Assembly: GCA_016763665.1 (NCBI GenBank)
Contig: JAESTI010000204.1
Span: 1 to 5,142, forward strand
Reading direction: 5' to 3'
Source of the DNA: Bacteroidia bacterium
GTDB lineage: Bacteria; Bacteroidota; Bacteroidia; Flavobacteriales; NORP286
Length of the DNA stretch: 5,142 nt
Below, piece after piece: positions 1 through 5,142 of this stretch; the first letter of the stretch is position 1; each line of letters starts with the position of its first letter. The position numbers were made by a program, and so were the translations under genes. The notes under the pieces were generated by a model. That model had not been told where the DNA came from, made no database searches, and worked only from the letters and a program-made list of their open reading frames with translations.

Positions 1-393
1 AAAAGTGGATCGTTCAAAAAATATTATGAAAACGGAAATCTCAAAGAATTAATAACTTATAAAAATGACCAAAAAAGTGGACCATACCAATATTATTATG
101 ACACAGGTAAAATAAAGGAAGATGCCAATTACGAGAAAGGAAAAAGACATGGGACATGGAAAACCTATTATACAAATGGGCAAATAAAGGATGATGGCCA
201 ATATACTCAAGGAAAAAGAGATGGCTACTGGAAGATCAAATACAAAAATGGAAATCCGTGGTCAGAAGGGGAATTTATAAATGGTAAGCGAGAAGGTTTG
301 TGGAAATTTTTTGAGGAAGGACATACGTTCTTGTTTGAGACCATTTACAAAGAAGGCGTTAAAATAAAAGAAAAACAAAAACTCGTTAAATAG
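1..393 (+). CDS. YwqK/MORN_2-type repeat protein, 3' part only
   Basis: Frame 1 is open from the first base to a TAG stop at 391-393 and contains no Met codon, so this is the last 130 residues of a gene that starts outside the window. The peptide is a tandem array with a period of exactly 24 residues: Gly at visible residues 3, 27, 51, 75 and 99, an aromatic two residues later (F5, Y29, W53, W77, W101), and a turn Gly at 12, 36, 60 and 84. The unit reads roughly G-x-W-K-x-Y-Y-x-N-G-x-I-K-x(4)-Y-x(2)-G-K-R-x. This matches the MORN_2 repeat family (COG2849), which databases often label 'YwqK family antitoxin'. That label rests on little experiment, and I infer no toxin partner here. The last 20 or so residues are Lys-rich and leave the repeat pattern. 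Localisation cannot be judged because any signal peptide would lie upstream. The next gene starts 62 bp downstream on the same strand and appears to have its own promoter. Confidence 0.85.
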   Translation, partial: KSGSFKKYYENGNLKELITYKNDQKSGPYQYYYDTGKIKEDANYEKGKRHGTWKTYYTNGQIKDDGQYTQGKRDGYWKIKYKNGNPWSEGEFINGKREGLWKFFEEGHTFLFETIYKEGVKIKEKQKLVK

Positions 394-425
394 TCTTTCT
401 ATAGTCGGTTTTAAAGCGATATTTC

Positions 426-433
426 TATATTTG
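426..433 (+). promoter_or_regulatory. Probable -7 promoter element of comM
   Basis: TATATTTG is a perfect match to the Bacteroidota -7 consensus TAnnTTTG and lies 22 bp before the comM ATG. No good TTTG sits at the expected -33 distance; the best upstream sequence, around 405-408 (TCGG), is poor. The call therefore rests on the -7 element and its position. Transcription would start near 438-440, giving a leader of under 20 nt without a Shine-Dalgarno sequence, as is usual in this phylum. Confidence 0.5.
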
Positions 434-455
434 CCCCAAATTATTTTACTTATAG

Positions 456-1994
456 ATGCTAGTAAAATCCTATGCCAGCGCTGTTCATGGTGTTGATGCA
501 ATTACTATAACTGTTGAAGTGAATTATGGAAAGGGAATCAAGCTCTTTATGGTTGGTTTGCCCGATAATGCAGTTAAGGAAAGTTACCAAAGAATTGAGG
601 CCGCTTTAAAAAATTCCGGCTACACAATGCCTGGACGCAAGATCATTATTAACCTTGCTCCTGCGGATATTAGAAAAGAAGGTTCTTCTTACGATCTTCC
701 TATCGCAATTGGAATTCTTGGATCTTCAGAACAAATTTCTTGTGATCATATAGATAAGTATGTGATGATGGGAGAACTTTCATTAGATGGAAGCTTGAGA
801 CCTATAAAAGGTGCTTTACCTATCGCCATACAGGCAAGGAAGGAAGGATACAAAGGAATTTTACTGCCAAAACAGAATGCAAGAGAAGCTGCCATTGTAA
901 ATGATCTGGATATTTATGGCATAAGCACTTTGACAGAAGCAGTCAGCATAGTAGAAGGGAAAGATGAAGTTAAACCGTTAAATGTAGAAACACGCACTGA
1001 ATTTTATGAACAACAAGATCACTATAAGGATGATTTTTCAGATGTAAAAGGACAGGAAAATATAAAGCGTGCTTTAGAAATTGCTGCGGCAGGTGGACAT
1101 AATATCATTTTGATCGGACCTCCGGGTGCGGGAAAAACTATGTTGGCCAAACGGCTACCTACTATACTTCCTCCATTGAATTTACATGAAGCATTAGAAA
1201 CTACTAAGATCCATTCAGTAGCTGGAAAATTGAGTTCTGATACTTCGTTGATATCTAATCGCCCATTTCGTTCACCGCACCACACGACCAGTGACGTAGC
1301 TTTAGTTGGCGGTGGTGGAATTCCACAACCGGGAGAAATATCACTGGCGCACAATGGTGTTCTATTTTTAGATGAATTGCCAGAATTTAAAAGGCAAGTT
1401 CTGGAAGTAATGAGACAACCATTGGAAGAAAGAAAAATTAATATTTCCAGGGCCAGGTTTTCTGTAGACTACCCGGCTAATTTTATGCTGGTGGCCTCTA
1501 TGAATCCTTGCCCATGTGGATATTATAATCATCCTGAAAAGGAATGCGTATGTGCTCCGGGAGTGGTGCAAAAATATTTGAGTAAAATATCTGGACCTCT
1601 CTTAGATAGAATTGACATTCATATTGAAGTAACTCCTGTTTCTTTTAATGAATTGACTGAAAACGGCAAGCCAATAGAAGGTAGCAATATCGTTAGAAAA
1701 AGAGTTATTGAAGCAAGAACCATTCAGGAGAAAAGGTTCGGTAACAATGGAGTTCATTGCAATGCGCAAATGGGCAGTAAGCAAGTGAAAGAAATTTGTG
1801 AGATTGACCCAGCTTCCAAAACTCTGTTAAAAGTGGCTATGCAAAAACTGCAACTTTCTGCTCGCGCATACGACAGAATTCTAAAAGTTTCCCGAACCAT
1901 TGCAGACCTTGCCGGTAGTGATAAAATTTCTTCCGAACACGTGGCCGAAGCTATTCATTACAGAAGTTTGGATAGGGAGAATTGGGCTGGGTAA
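456..1994 (+). CDS. comM: ComM/YifB family Mg-chelatase-like AAA+ ATPase (512 aa)
   Basis: A full-length member of the YifB/ComM family (usually about 500-515 aa). In Vibrio cholerae ComM is a hexameric helicase that drives branch migration of incoming DNA during natural transformation; the family is also common in species not known to be competent, so competence is not proven here. The N-terminal ChlI-like, Lon-S5-fold domain covers about residues 20-145 (MVGLPDNAVKES at 32-43, APADIRKEGSSYDLP at 68-82). The AAA+ core covers about 190-395: Walker A GPPGAGKT 221-228, Walker B VLFLDE 302-307, sensor-1 region ASMN 347-350, and GPLLDRIDIHIE 380-391 with a conserved Arg. The C-terminal Mg-chelatase domain (about 410-505) holds the sensor-2-like SARAYDRILKVSRTIADL at 468-485. 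Four cysteines (C352, C354, C364, C366) form a CPC...CVC cluster. The N-terminus MLVKSYASAVHG fits family starts, which supports this ATG. The gene ends in TAA and is followed by a palindromic element. Confidence 0.96.
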   Translation: MLVKSYASAVHGVDAITITVEVNYGKGIKLFMVGLPDNAVKESYQRIEAALKNSGYTMPGRKIIINLAPADIRKEGSSYDLPIAIGILGSSEQISCDHIDKYVMMGELSLDGSLRPIKGALPIAIQARKEGYKGILLPKQNAREAAIVNDLDIYGISTLTEAVSIVEGKDEVKPLNVETRTEFYEQQDHYKDDFSDVKGQENIKRALEIAAAGGHNIILIGPPGAGKTMLAKRLPTILPPLNLHEALETTKIHSVAGKLSSDTSLISNRPFRSPHHTTSDVALVGGGGIPQPGEISLAHNGVLFLDELPEFKRQVLEVMRQPLEERKINISRARFSVDYPANFMLVASMNPCPCGYYNHPEKECVCAPGVVQKYLSKISGPLLDRIDIHIEVTPVSFNELTENGKPIEGSNIVRKRVIEARTIQEKRFGNNGVHCNAQMGSKQVKEICEIDPASKTLLKVAMQKLQLSARAYDRILKVSRTIADLAGSDKISSEHVAEAIHYRSLDRENWAG

Positions 1995-2004
1995 TATATT
2001 ATAT

Positions 2005-2027
2005 CCGTAGCGAGGACGCTACAGACA
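2005..2027 (+). repeat. REP-like palindromic element, copy 1
   Basis: The core GTAGCGAGGACGCTAC (2007-2022) is a perfect 6-bp stem (GTAGCG 2007-2012 with CGCTAC 2017-2022) around an AGGA tetraloop. The 23-bp stretch 2005-2027 is 22/23 identical to the reverse complement of 3653-3675, including the non-palindromic loop, so the two are copies of one element and not independent hairpins. It begins 10 bp after the comM stop. No T-run follows on the + strand, so it is not a typical intrinsic terminator of comM, although a hairpin here could protect the mRNA 3' end. It resembles dispersed REP-type intergenic repeats; the family assignment is inference. Confidence 0.75.
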
Positions 2028-2058
2028 AAAGGGGTGCTACGAATAGTGAAGATTCAGA

Positions 2059-2090
2059 TTTGACATTTGGGTAATGATATCTTATATTTG
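2059..2090 (+). promoter_or_regulatory. Bacteroidota-type promoter of the secreted-protein gene
   Basis: TTTG at 2059-2062 (-33 element) and TATATTTG at 2083-2090 (-7 element, perfect TAnnTTTG) are separated by 20 bp, which fits the known Bacteroidota sigma-ABfr promoter layout. The -7 element ends 16 bp before the ATG at 2107, so the leader would be only about 10 nt and has no Shine-Dalgarno sequence. A second TTTG at 2066-2069 is too close to serve as the -33 box. The promoter lies between palindromic copy 1 and the gene, so the gene is probably transcribed on its own and not from comM. Confidence 0.7.
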
Positions 2091-2106
2091 ATAACACTAT
2101 TGCAAA

Positions 2107-3597
2107 ATGAGCAAATATTATTTAATAGTTTTTTTGTCATTTTTTCTAACCATAGAACGGGCAAATTGCGGATCATTATTTACCATTTCCGAGGATACAG
2201 CATGGGGGTGTGGAAGTGCAGCTGATTTTGCTATAACTTCTAATTCCATCAAAGTAACTAATATTTCCAGTAACTCAATTAATATTACATGGCGAAAATT
2301 AATTCAGAATGTAGGTACGTGGGAGACAGCAGTTCAAGATAAAAACAACACATATCTTTCTTCTGTCACCGAAAAAAGCTTTGCTTTAAGCCCAAGTGAA
2401 GAAGCAGATTTACGTATGCATTTGTATCCAGATGGCGTACCAGGTAGTGGTTCCATAGAGTTATTGGTTTTTAATGCTGATAGTTCATCAGCAACTGGCG
2501 ACACCATACTATTTAATTTTGAGGCTTTAAATCTATCGTTGGGTAGCCCCTCAGACACAACTATTTATTGCGGAGATACAGTGACAATCGATGGTCAAGG
2601 TTTTGGCTATGATTTTTGTACATGGACAAGCCCATTGAATTATGTAGTGGATAGTGGAGATTGTTATCTGACAGTTAACCCGCCTACGACACAATATTAC
2701 TATCTGAATTATTATATTGACTCACTTCCAGCTTGTGAAATGCAGCAATCTATACGTATAGAAGTAGTTCTACCTACTGCTAATGACATTTGCATGGTAA
2801 CAGTGGATTCAGCTTCAGGATTCAATGCAATAATTTGGGACACCTTACCTCAAGAAATGGATATTTTCTATGAAATTTATCGTCAAAAGACAGATGGTAC
2901 GTATGAGGAAATTGGACAAAATACTCAGACAAATGGAGGCATATTTCTTGATTCTACTTCAAATCCTTCTCAAAAGGCAGATCGTTATTATATCATTACT
3001 TCTGATAATTGTAGTAATCTAGTATATAGCAGTACTCACAAAACGATACATCTTACAATGAATCAAGGAATTAATGGAGAGATTAACTTGATATGGGATG
3101 ATTATGAAGGGTTTAATTATAATACTTATATGATTTGGAGAGGAAGTGCTAAAAATAATATGTCCTTGATAGATTCTGTTCAAAGCAGTTTGACTAGCTA
3201 TACGGATTTAACACCACCATCCGGCGGCATATATTATCAAATAGGAATAACCCATCCTAGTGGTTGTGATCCGGGTACAGGAAAAAGAATCCAAGACTTC
3301 AATTCTGCGAGGTCGAATGTTGTTGATAATAGTGCAAATTCAATAAAAAAAATAAAAGAGGATAATTCAAAATTAAAACTCTATCCTAATCCTGCTGATA
3401 ATTCAGTTTCATTTGAGCTTCCTTTTGAAGTTGCAGGATTAAAGTATGAGTTCTTTAACAACTTAGGACAAATTGTTCTTTTTGGAAATCTAACTTCTAA
3501 GAGTATAGATATAAGTAAACTTCAGCAAGGGCTATATCATGTAAAGGTATATTCCAACAAAGGTATTTATCATCAGGAGTTAGAGATACTTCATTAA
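2107..3597 (+). CDS. Secreted protein with Ig-like and FN3-like regions and a type IX secretion sorting domain (496 aa)
   Basis: The protein is probably exported by Sec and then carried across the outer membrane by the type IX secretion system; its function is unknown. Residues 1 to about 21 form a signal peptide (K3, hydrophobic YYLIVFLSFFLTI). C21 is not in a lipobox (RANC), so a lipoprotein is unlikely. Residues about 25-140 are a beta-rich N-terminal module (ITWRKL at 59-64, W72, HLYPDG at 105-110) that I recognise only loosely from other Bacteroidota secreted proteins. Residues about 147-222 look like an Ig/PKD-like domain (YCGDTVTIDG at 154-163, C171, C186). Residues about 229-315 and 318-385 look like two fibronectin-III-like units (IIWDTLP, FYEIYR; INLIWDDYEG, YMIWRG). 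A polar linker (about 398-420) leads to the type A sorting domain at 422-496 (KLKLYPNPADNSVSFEL, then LQQGLYHVKV), of the Por_Secre_tail/TIGR04183 kind. No enzyme motif is visible; adhesion or surface display is a guess. It ends in tandem stops TAA TAA, has its own promoter, and is bracketed by inverted palindromic elements. Confidence 0.93.
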   Translation: MSKYYLIVFLSFFLTIERANCGSLFTISEDTAWGCGSAADFAITSNSIKVTNISSNSINITWRKLIQNVGTWETAVQDKNNTYLSSVTEKSFALSPSEEADLRMHLYPDGVPGSGSIELLVFNADSSSATGDTILFNFEALNLSLGSPSDTTIYCGDTVTIDGQGFGYDFCTWTSPLNYVVDSGDCYLTVNPPTTQYYYLNYYIDSLPACEMQQSIRIEVVLPTANDICMVTVDSASGFNAIIWDTLPQEMDIFYEIYRQKTDGTYEEIGQNTQTNGGIFLDSTSNPSQKADRYYIITSDNCSNLVYSSTHKTIHLTMNQGINGEINLIWDDYEGFNYNTYMIWRGSAKNNMSLIDSVQSSLTSYTDLTPPSGGIYYQIGITHPSGCDPGTGKRIQDFNSARSNVVDNSANSIKKIKEDNSKLKLYPNPADNSVSFELPFEVAGLKYEFFNNLGQIVLFGNLTSKSIDISKLQQGLYHVKVYSNKGIYHQELEILH

Positions 3598-3652
3598 TAA
3601 TTCTTAGACCACATCCCCAGAAGTCCAAATATTTAATCAAAAACTGCCTCGC

Positions 3653-3675
3653 TGTCCGTAGCGTCCTCGCTACGG
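3653..3675 (-). repeat. REP-like palindromic element, copy 2 (inverted)
   Basis: On the - strand this 23-bp stretch reads as copy 1 (2005-2027) with a single difference (A at 2023 is G here). That change extends the palindrome to an 8-bp perfect stem, CCGTAGCG 3656-3663 with CGCTACGG 3668-3675, around a TCCT loop on the + strand. A partial direct repeat, CCTCGCT, occurs at 3647-3653 and 3665-3671. It lies in the convergent gap between the secreted-protein gene and the dehydrogenase gene. Confidence 0.75.
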
Positions 3676-3688
3676 GGTTTTAATTTTT
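3656..3688 (+). terminator. Intrinsic terminator of the secreted-protein gene, built on palindromic copy 2
   Basis: An 8-bp GC-rich stem with a 4-nt loop (3656-3675) is followed by GGTTTTAATTTTT (3676-3688), a classic Rho-independent layout on the + strand about 60 bp after the TAA TAA stop. On the - strand the same hairpin is followed by a T5 run only after about 12 nt (3643-3639), so termination of the convergent dehydrogenase transcript by this hairpin is possible but weaker. Confidence 0.65.
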
Positions 3689-3692
3689 CATA

Positions 3693-5057
3693 TCACCTAA
3701 CCCAAGTAGTTTTCTGATTCACAAATTCTCTTATCCCCAAATAAGAAAGTTCCCTTCCGTAACCTGAGTTTTTGATACCTCCAAATGGCAAACGAGGGTC
3801 TGACTTTACCAGGCCATTTACAAATACTGCCCCTGATTCCACTTTTCTGGCAAGTGCTTCTCCTTTTTGAATATCATTTGTCCATACAGAACCTCCTAAT
3901 CCAAAATCTGAATCATTCGCAACCTGAATTGCTTCATTTTCATCTGCTACTTTTATAACAGTCGCAACAGGACCAAACATTTCTTCATGGTATGCAGGCA
4001 TGTCATGTTTTACTTCAGTTAAAATTGTTGGATTGAAAAAAGCACCTTGCATTTCAGGTCTGTCTCCACCTAATGCAAATTTTGCTCCCATTTCAGCAGA
4101 CTTCTTCACCTGTTCCAGTAGTTCATTAGCTAAATCTTCACGAGCCATGGGTCCAACATCAGTTGTTTCTTCCGTGGGGTCACCTAACTTCAAGCTTTTC
4201 ATTTTTTCAACCATCTTTTCTACAAACTCATCATGGATGGTTGCCTCAACAATAAATCTTTTAGCAGCGATACAACTTTGTCCGCAATTGATCATGCGAG
4301 ATCTGACAGCTACCTTGACCGCTTTATTTAAATCAGCATCATTTAGTACAATAAAAGGGTCGCTCCCTCCTAATTCCAATAAGGTTTTTTTGATGTTTCT
4401 TCCAGCACATTCAGCAACTTTTGAGCCCGCCAGTTCGCTTCCTGTTAATGTTACTGCTTTAATTCTTTTGTCTTCTATCAGATCATTGACCTTTGATGAA
4501 CCTATCAGAAAGTTTTGAAAAACACCTTGAGGGAATCCTGCTTCTGCGAATAATTGCTCAATAGAAATTGCACACTGAGGAACATTAGAAGCATGCTTCA
4601 ATACACCCACATTTCCTGCCATTAGTGTCGGAGCAGCAAATCTAAATACCTGCCAAAAAGGGAAATTCCATGGCATTACGGCTAAAACAATTCCAAGTGG
4701 TTCATAAGAAATATAACTTTTACTCGCATCGCTTTCAATCAATTCATCGTTTAAAAAGTTTTCTGCATTGTCGGCATAATAATTACACACCAAAGCACAT
4801 TTCTCAATTTCTGCTTTTGCTTCCCGAATTGGCTTACCCATTTCTAAAGTCATCAATTGAGCTAGTTCGTCTTTTTTACTCACCATTAAATCTGCAACAA
4901 CATTCATCAGTTTAGACTTCTCGCTAAAAGAAACTCCTTTCCAGGTTTTATAAGCTTCGGAAGCACACTGAAGTTTTTGTTCAATTTCTTCCTGTGAAGT
5001 TTCAGCAAAAGTCTGAATCAATTCGTTGTTGAAGGGATTTATACTTTGAATTGGCAT
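3693..5057 (-). CDS. sad: Sad/YneI-type NAD(P)-dependent succinate-semialdehyde dehydrogenase (454 aa)
   Basis: A complete aldehyde dehydrogenase (PF00171) that oxidises an aldehyde to an acid in the cytoplasm; succinate semialdehyde is the likely substrate, linking GABA or related breakdown to the TCA cycle. From the ATG at 5057, the catalytic Cys is C262 (CGQSC 258-262), the general base E228 (LELGGSDPFIVLNDADL 227-243), and the oxyanion Asn N131 (MPWNFPFWQVFR 128-139). Cofactor contacts are K154 (LKHASNVP), TGSELAG 205-211 and EEMFGPV 358-364. The C-terminal PFGGIKNSGYGRELS (424-438) completes the signature. Remembered E. coli Sad (462 aa) matches closely in the MPWNFP, LKHA, ELGGSDPFIVLNDADL and GRELS blocks, which is why I prefer Sad over GabD; the substrate is still inferred. 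An in-frame GTG at 5087 would add 10 residues (MYHYLFNHKT), but the ATG start MPIQSINP fits the family better. The 85 bp upstream show no strong promoter. It is convergent with the secreted-protein gene. Confidence 0.92.
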   Translation of the reverse strand: MPIQSINPFNNELIQTFAETSQEEIEQKLQCASEAYKTWKGVSFSEKSKLMNVVADLMVSKKDELAQLMTLEMGKPIREAKAEIEKCALVCNYYADNAENFLNDELIESDASKSYISYEPLGIVLAVMPWNFPFWQVFRFAAPTLMAGNVGVLKHASNVPQCAISIEQLFAEAGFPQGVFQNFLIGSSKVNDLIEDKRIKAVTLTGSELAGSKVAECAGRNIKKTLLELGGSDPFIVLNDADLNKAVKVAVRSRMINCGQSCIAAKRFIVEATIHDEFVEKMVEKMKSLKLGDPTEETTDVGPMAREDLANELLEQVKKSAEMGAKFALGGDRPEMQGAFFNPTILTEVKHDMPAYHEEMFGPVATVIKVADENEAIQVANDSDFGLGGSVWTNDIQKGEALARKVESGAVFVNGLVKSDPRLPFGGIKNSGYGRELSYLGIREFVNQKTTWVR

Positions 5058-5142
5058 GGTTTTGTGATTAAATAAATAATGGTACACTGATCAAACTGAT
5101 TATTATGATTTATTAAGATTAGAACTAACGGATTTCTATTAA

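Noticed and set aside
1..393. Toxin-antitoxin system suggested by the YwqK family name
   Set aside because: The name is a database label for MORN_2 repeat proteins; the only visible neighbour is comM, and no toxin-like gene is present.
1022..1354. 110-codon open frame on the - strand inside comM
   Set aside because: It is antisense to the AAA+ core, including Walker A; its Pro/Gly-rich product mirrors the conserved motifs of comM and has no independent support.
2041..2055. Inverted GAAT/ATTC half-sites upstream of the secreted-protein promoter
   Set aside because: Four-base arms in AT-rich DNA are expected by chance, and no second copy supports an operator.
4000..4518. 172-codon open frame on the + strand inside the dehydrogenase gene
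   Set aside because: It lies wholly antisense to a clearly conserved enzyme, has a Ser/Thr/Phe-rich composition typical of reverse-complement reading, and shows no domain or promoter.
5058..5087. GTG start that would lengthen the dehydrogenase by 10 residues
   Set aside because: The added MYHYLFNHKT has no family counterpart, while the ATG at 5057 gives the usual short N-terminus before the SINP motif.
5092..5099. Possible -7 element of the dehydrogenase gene on the - strand (TCAGTTTG)
   Set aside because: It has one mismatch to TAnnTTTG at the important second base and no TTTG at the -33 distance, so it is too weak to annotate.

Overview
The window looks like ordinary chromosomal DNA from a member of the Bacteroidota. 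Three things point there. A secreted protein ends in a type IX secretion (Por secretion) sorting domain, which is known only from this phylum and close relatives. Two start regions carry the Bacteroidota promoter hexamer-like TAnnTTTG, both as TATATTTG. The genes lack Shine-Dalgarno sequences and have short A/T-rich leaders. The DNA is AT-rich throughout. I cannot name the genus; Flavobacteriales or a neighbouring order is a guess.

Layout from left to right: (1) the 3' part of a gene (1-393, +) for a YwqK/MORN_2-type repeat protein, cut by the window edge; (2) a complete comM/yifB gene (456-1994, +) for a Mg-chelatase-like AAA+ ATPase, the helicase family that acts in natural transformation; (3) a 112-bp gap with a palindromic element and a good promoter; (4) a complete gene (2107-3597, +) for a secreted multidomain protein with a signal peptide, Ig-like and fibronectin-III-like regions and a C-terminal sorting domain; (5) a 95-bp convergent gap whose hairpin is an inverted copy of the palindromic element and also looks like the terminator of gene 4; (6) a complete aldehyde dehydrogenase gene (3693-5057, -) of the Sad/YneI succinate-semialdehyde dehydrogenase type. 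The last 85 bp (5058-5142) are the upstream region of this gene and hold no recognisable gene.

The genes do not form an obvious pathway. comM and the secreted-protein gene each seem to have their own promoter, and the dehydrogenase is convergent to them. I see no CRISPR array, transposase, phage gene, tRNA or defence cassette. The most unusual signal is the pair of 23-bp palindromic elements, 22/23 identical and in opposite orientation, that bracket the secreted-protein gene. They resemble dispersed REP-type repeats. I did not find a convincing new biological system here.
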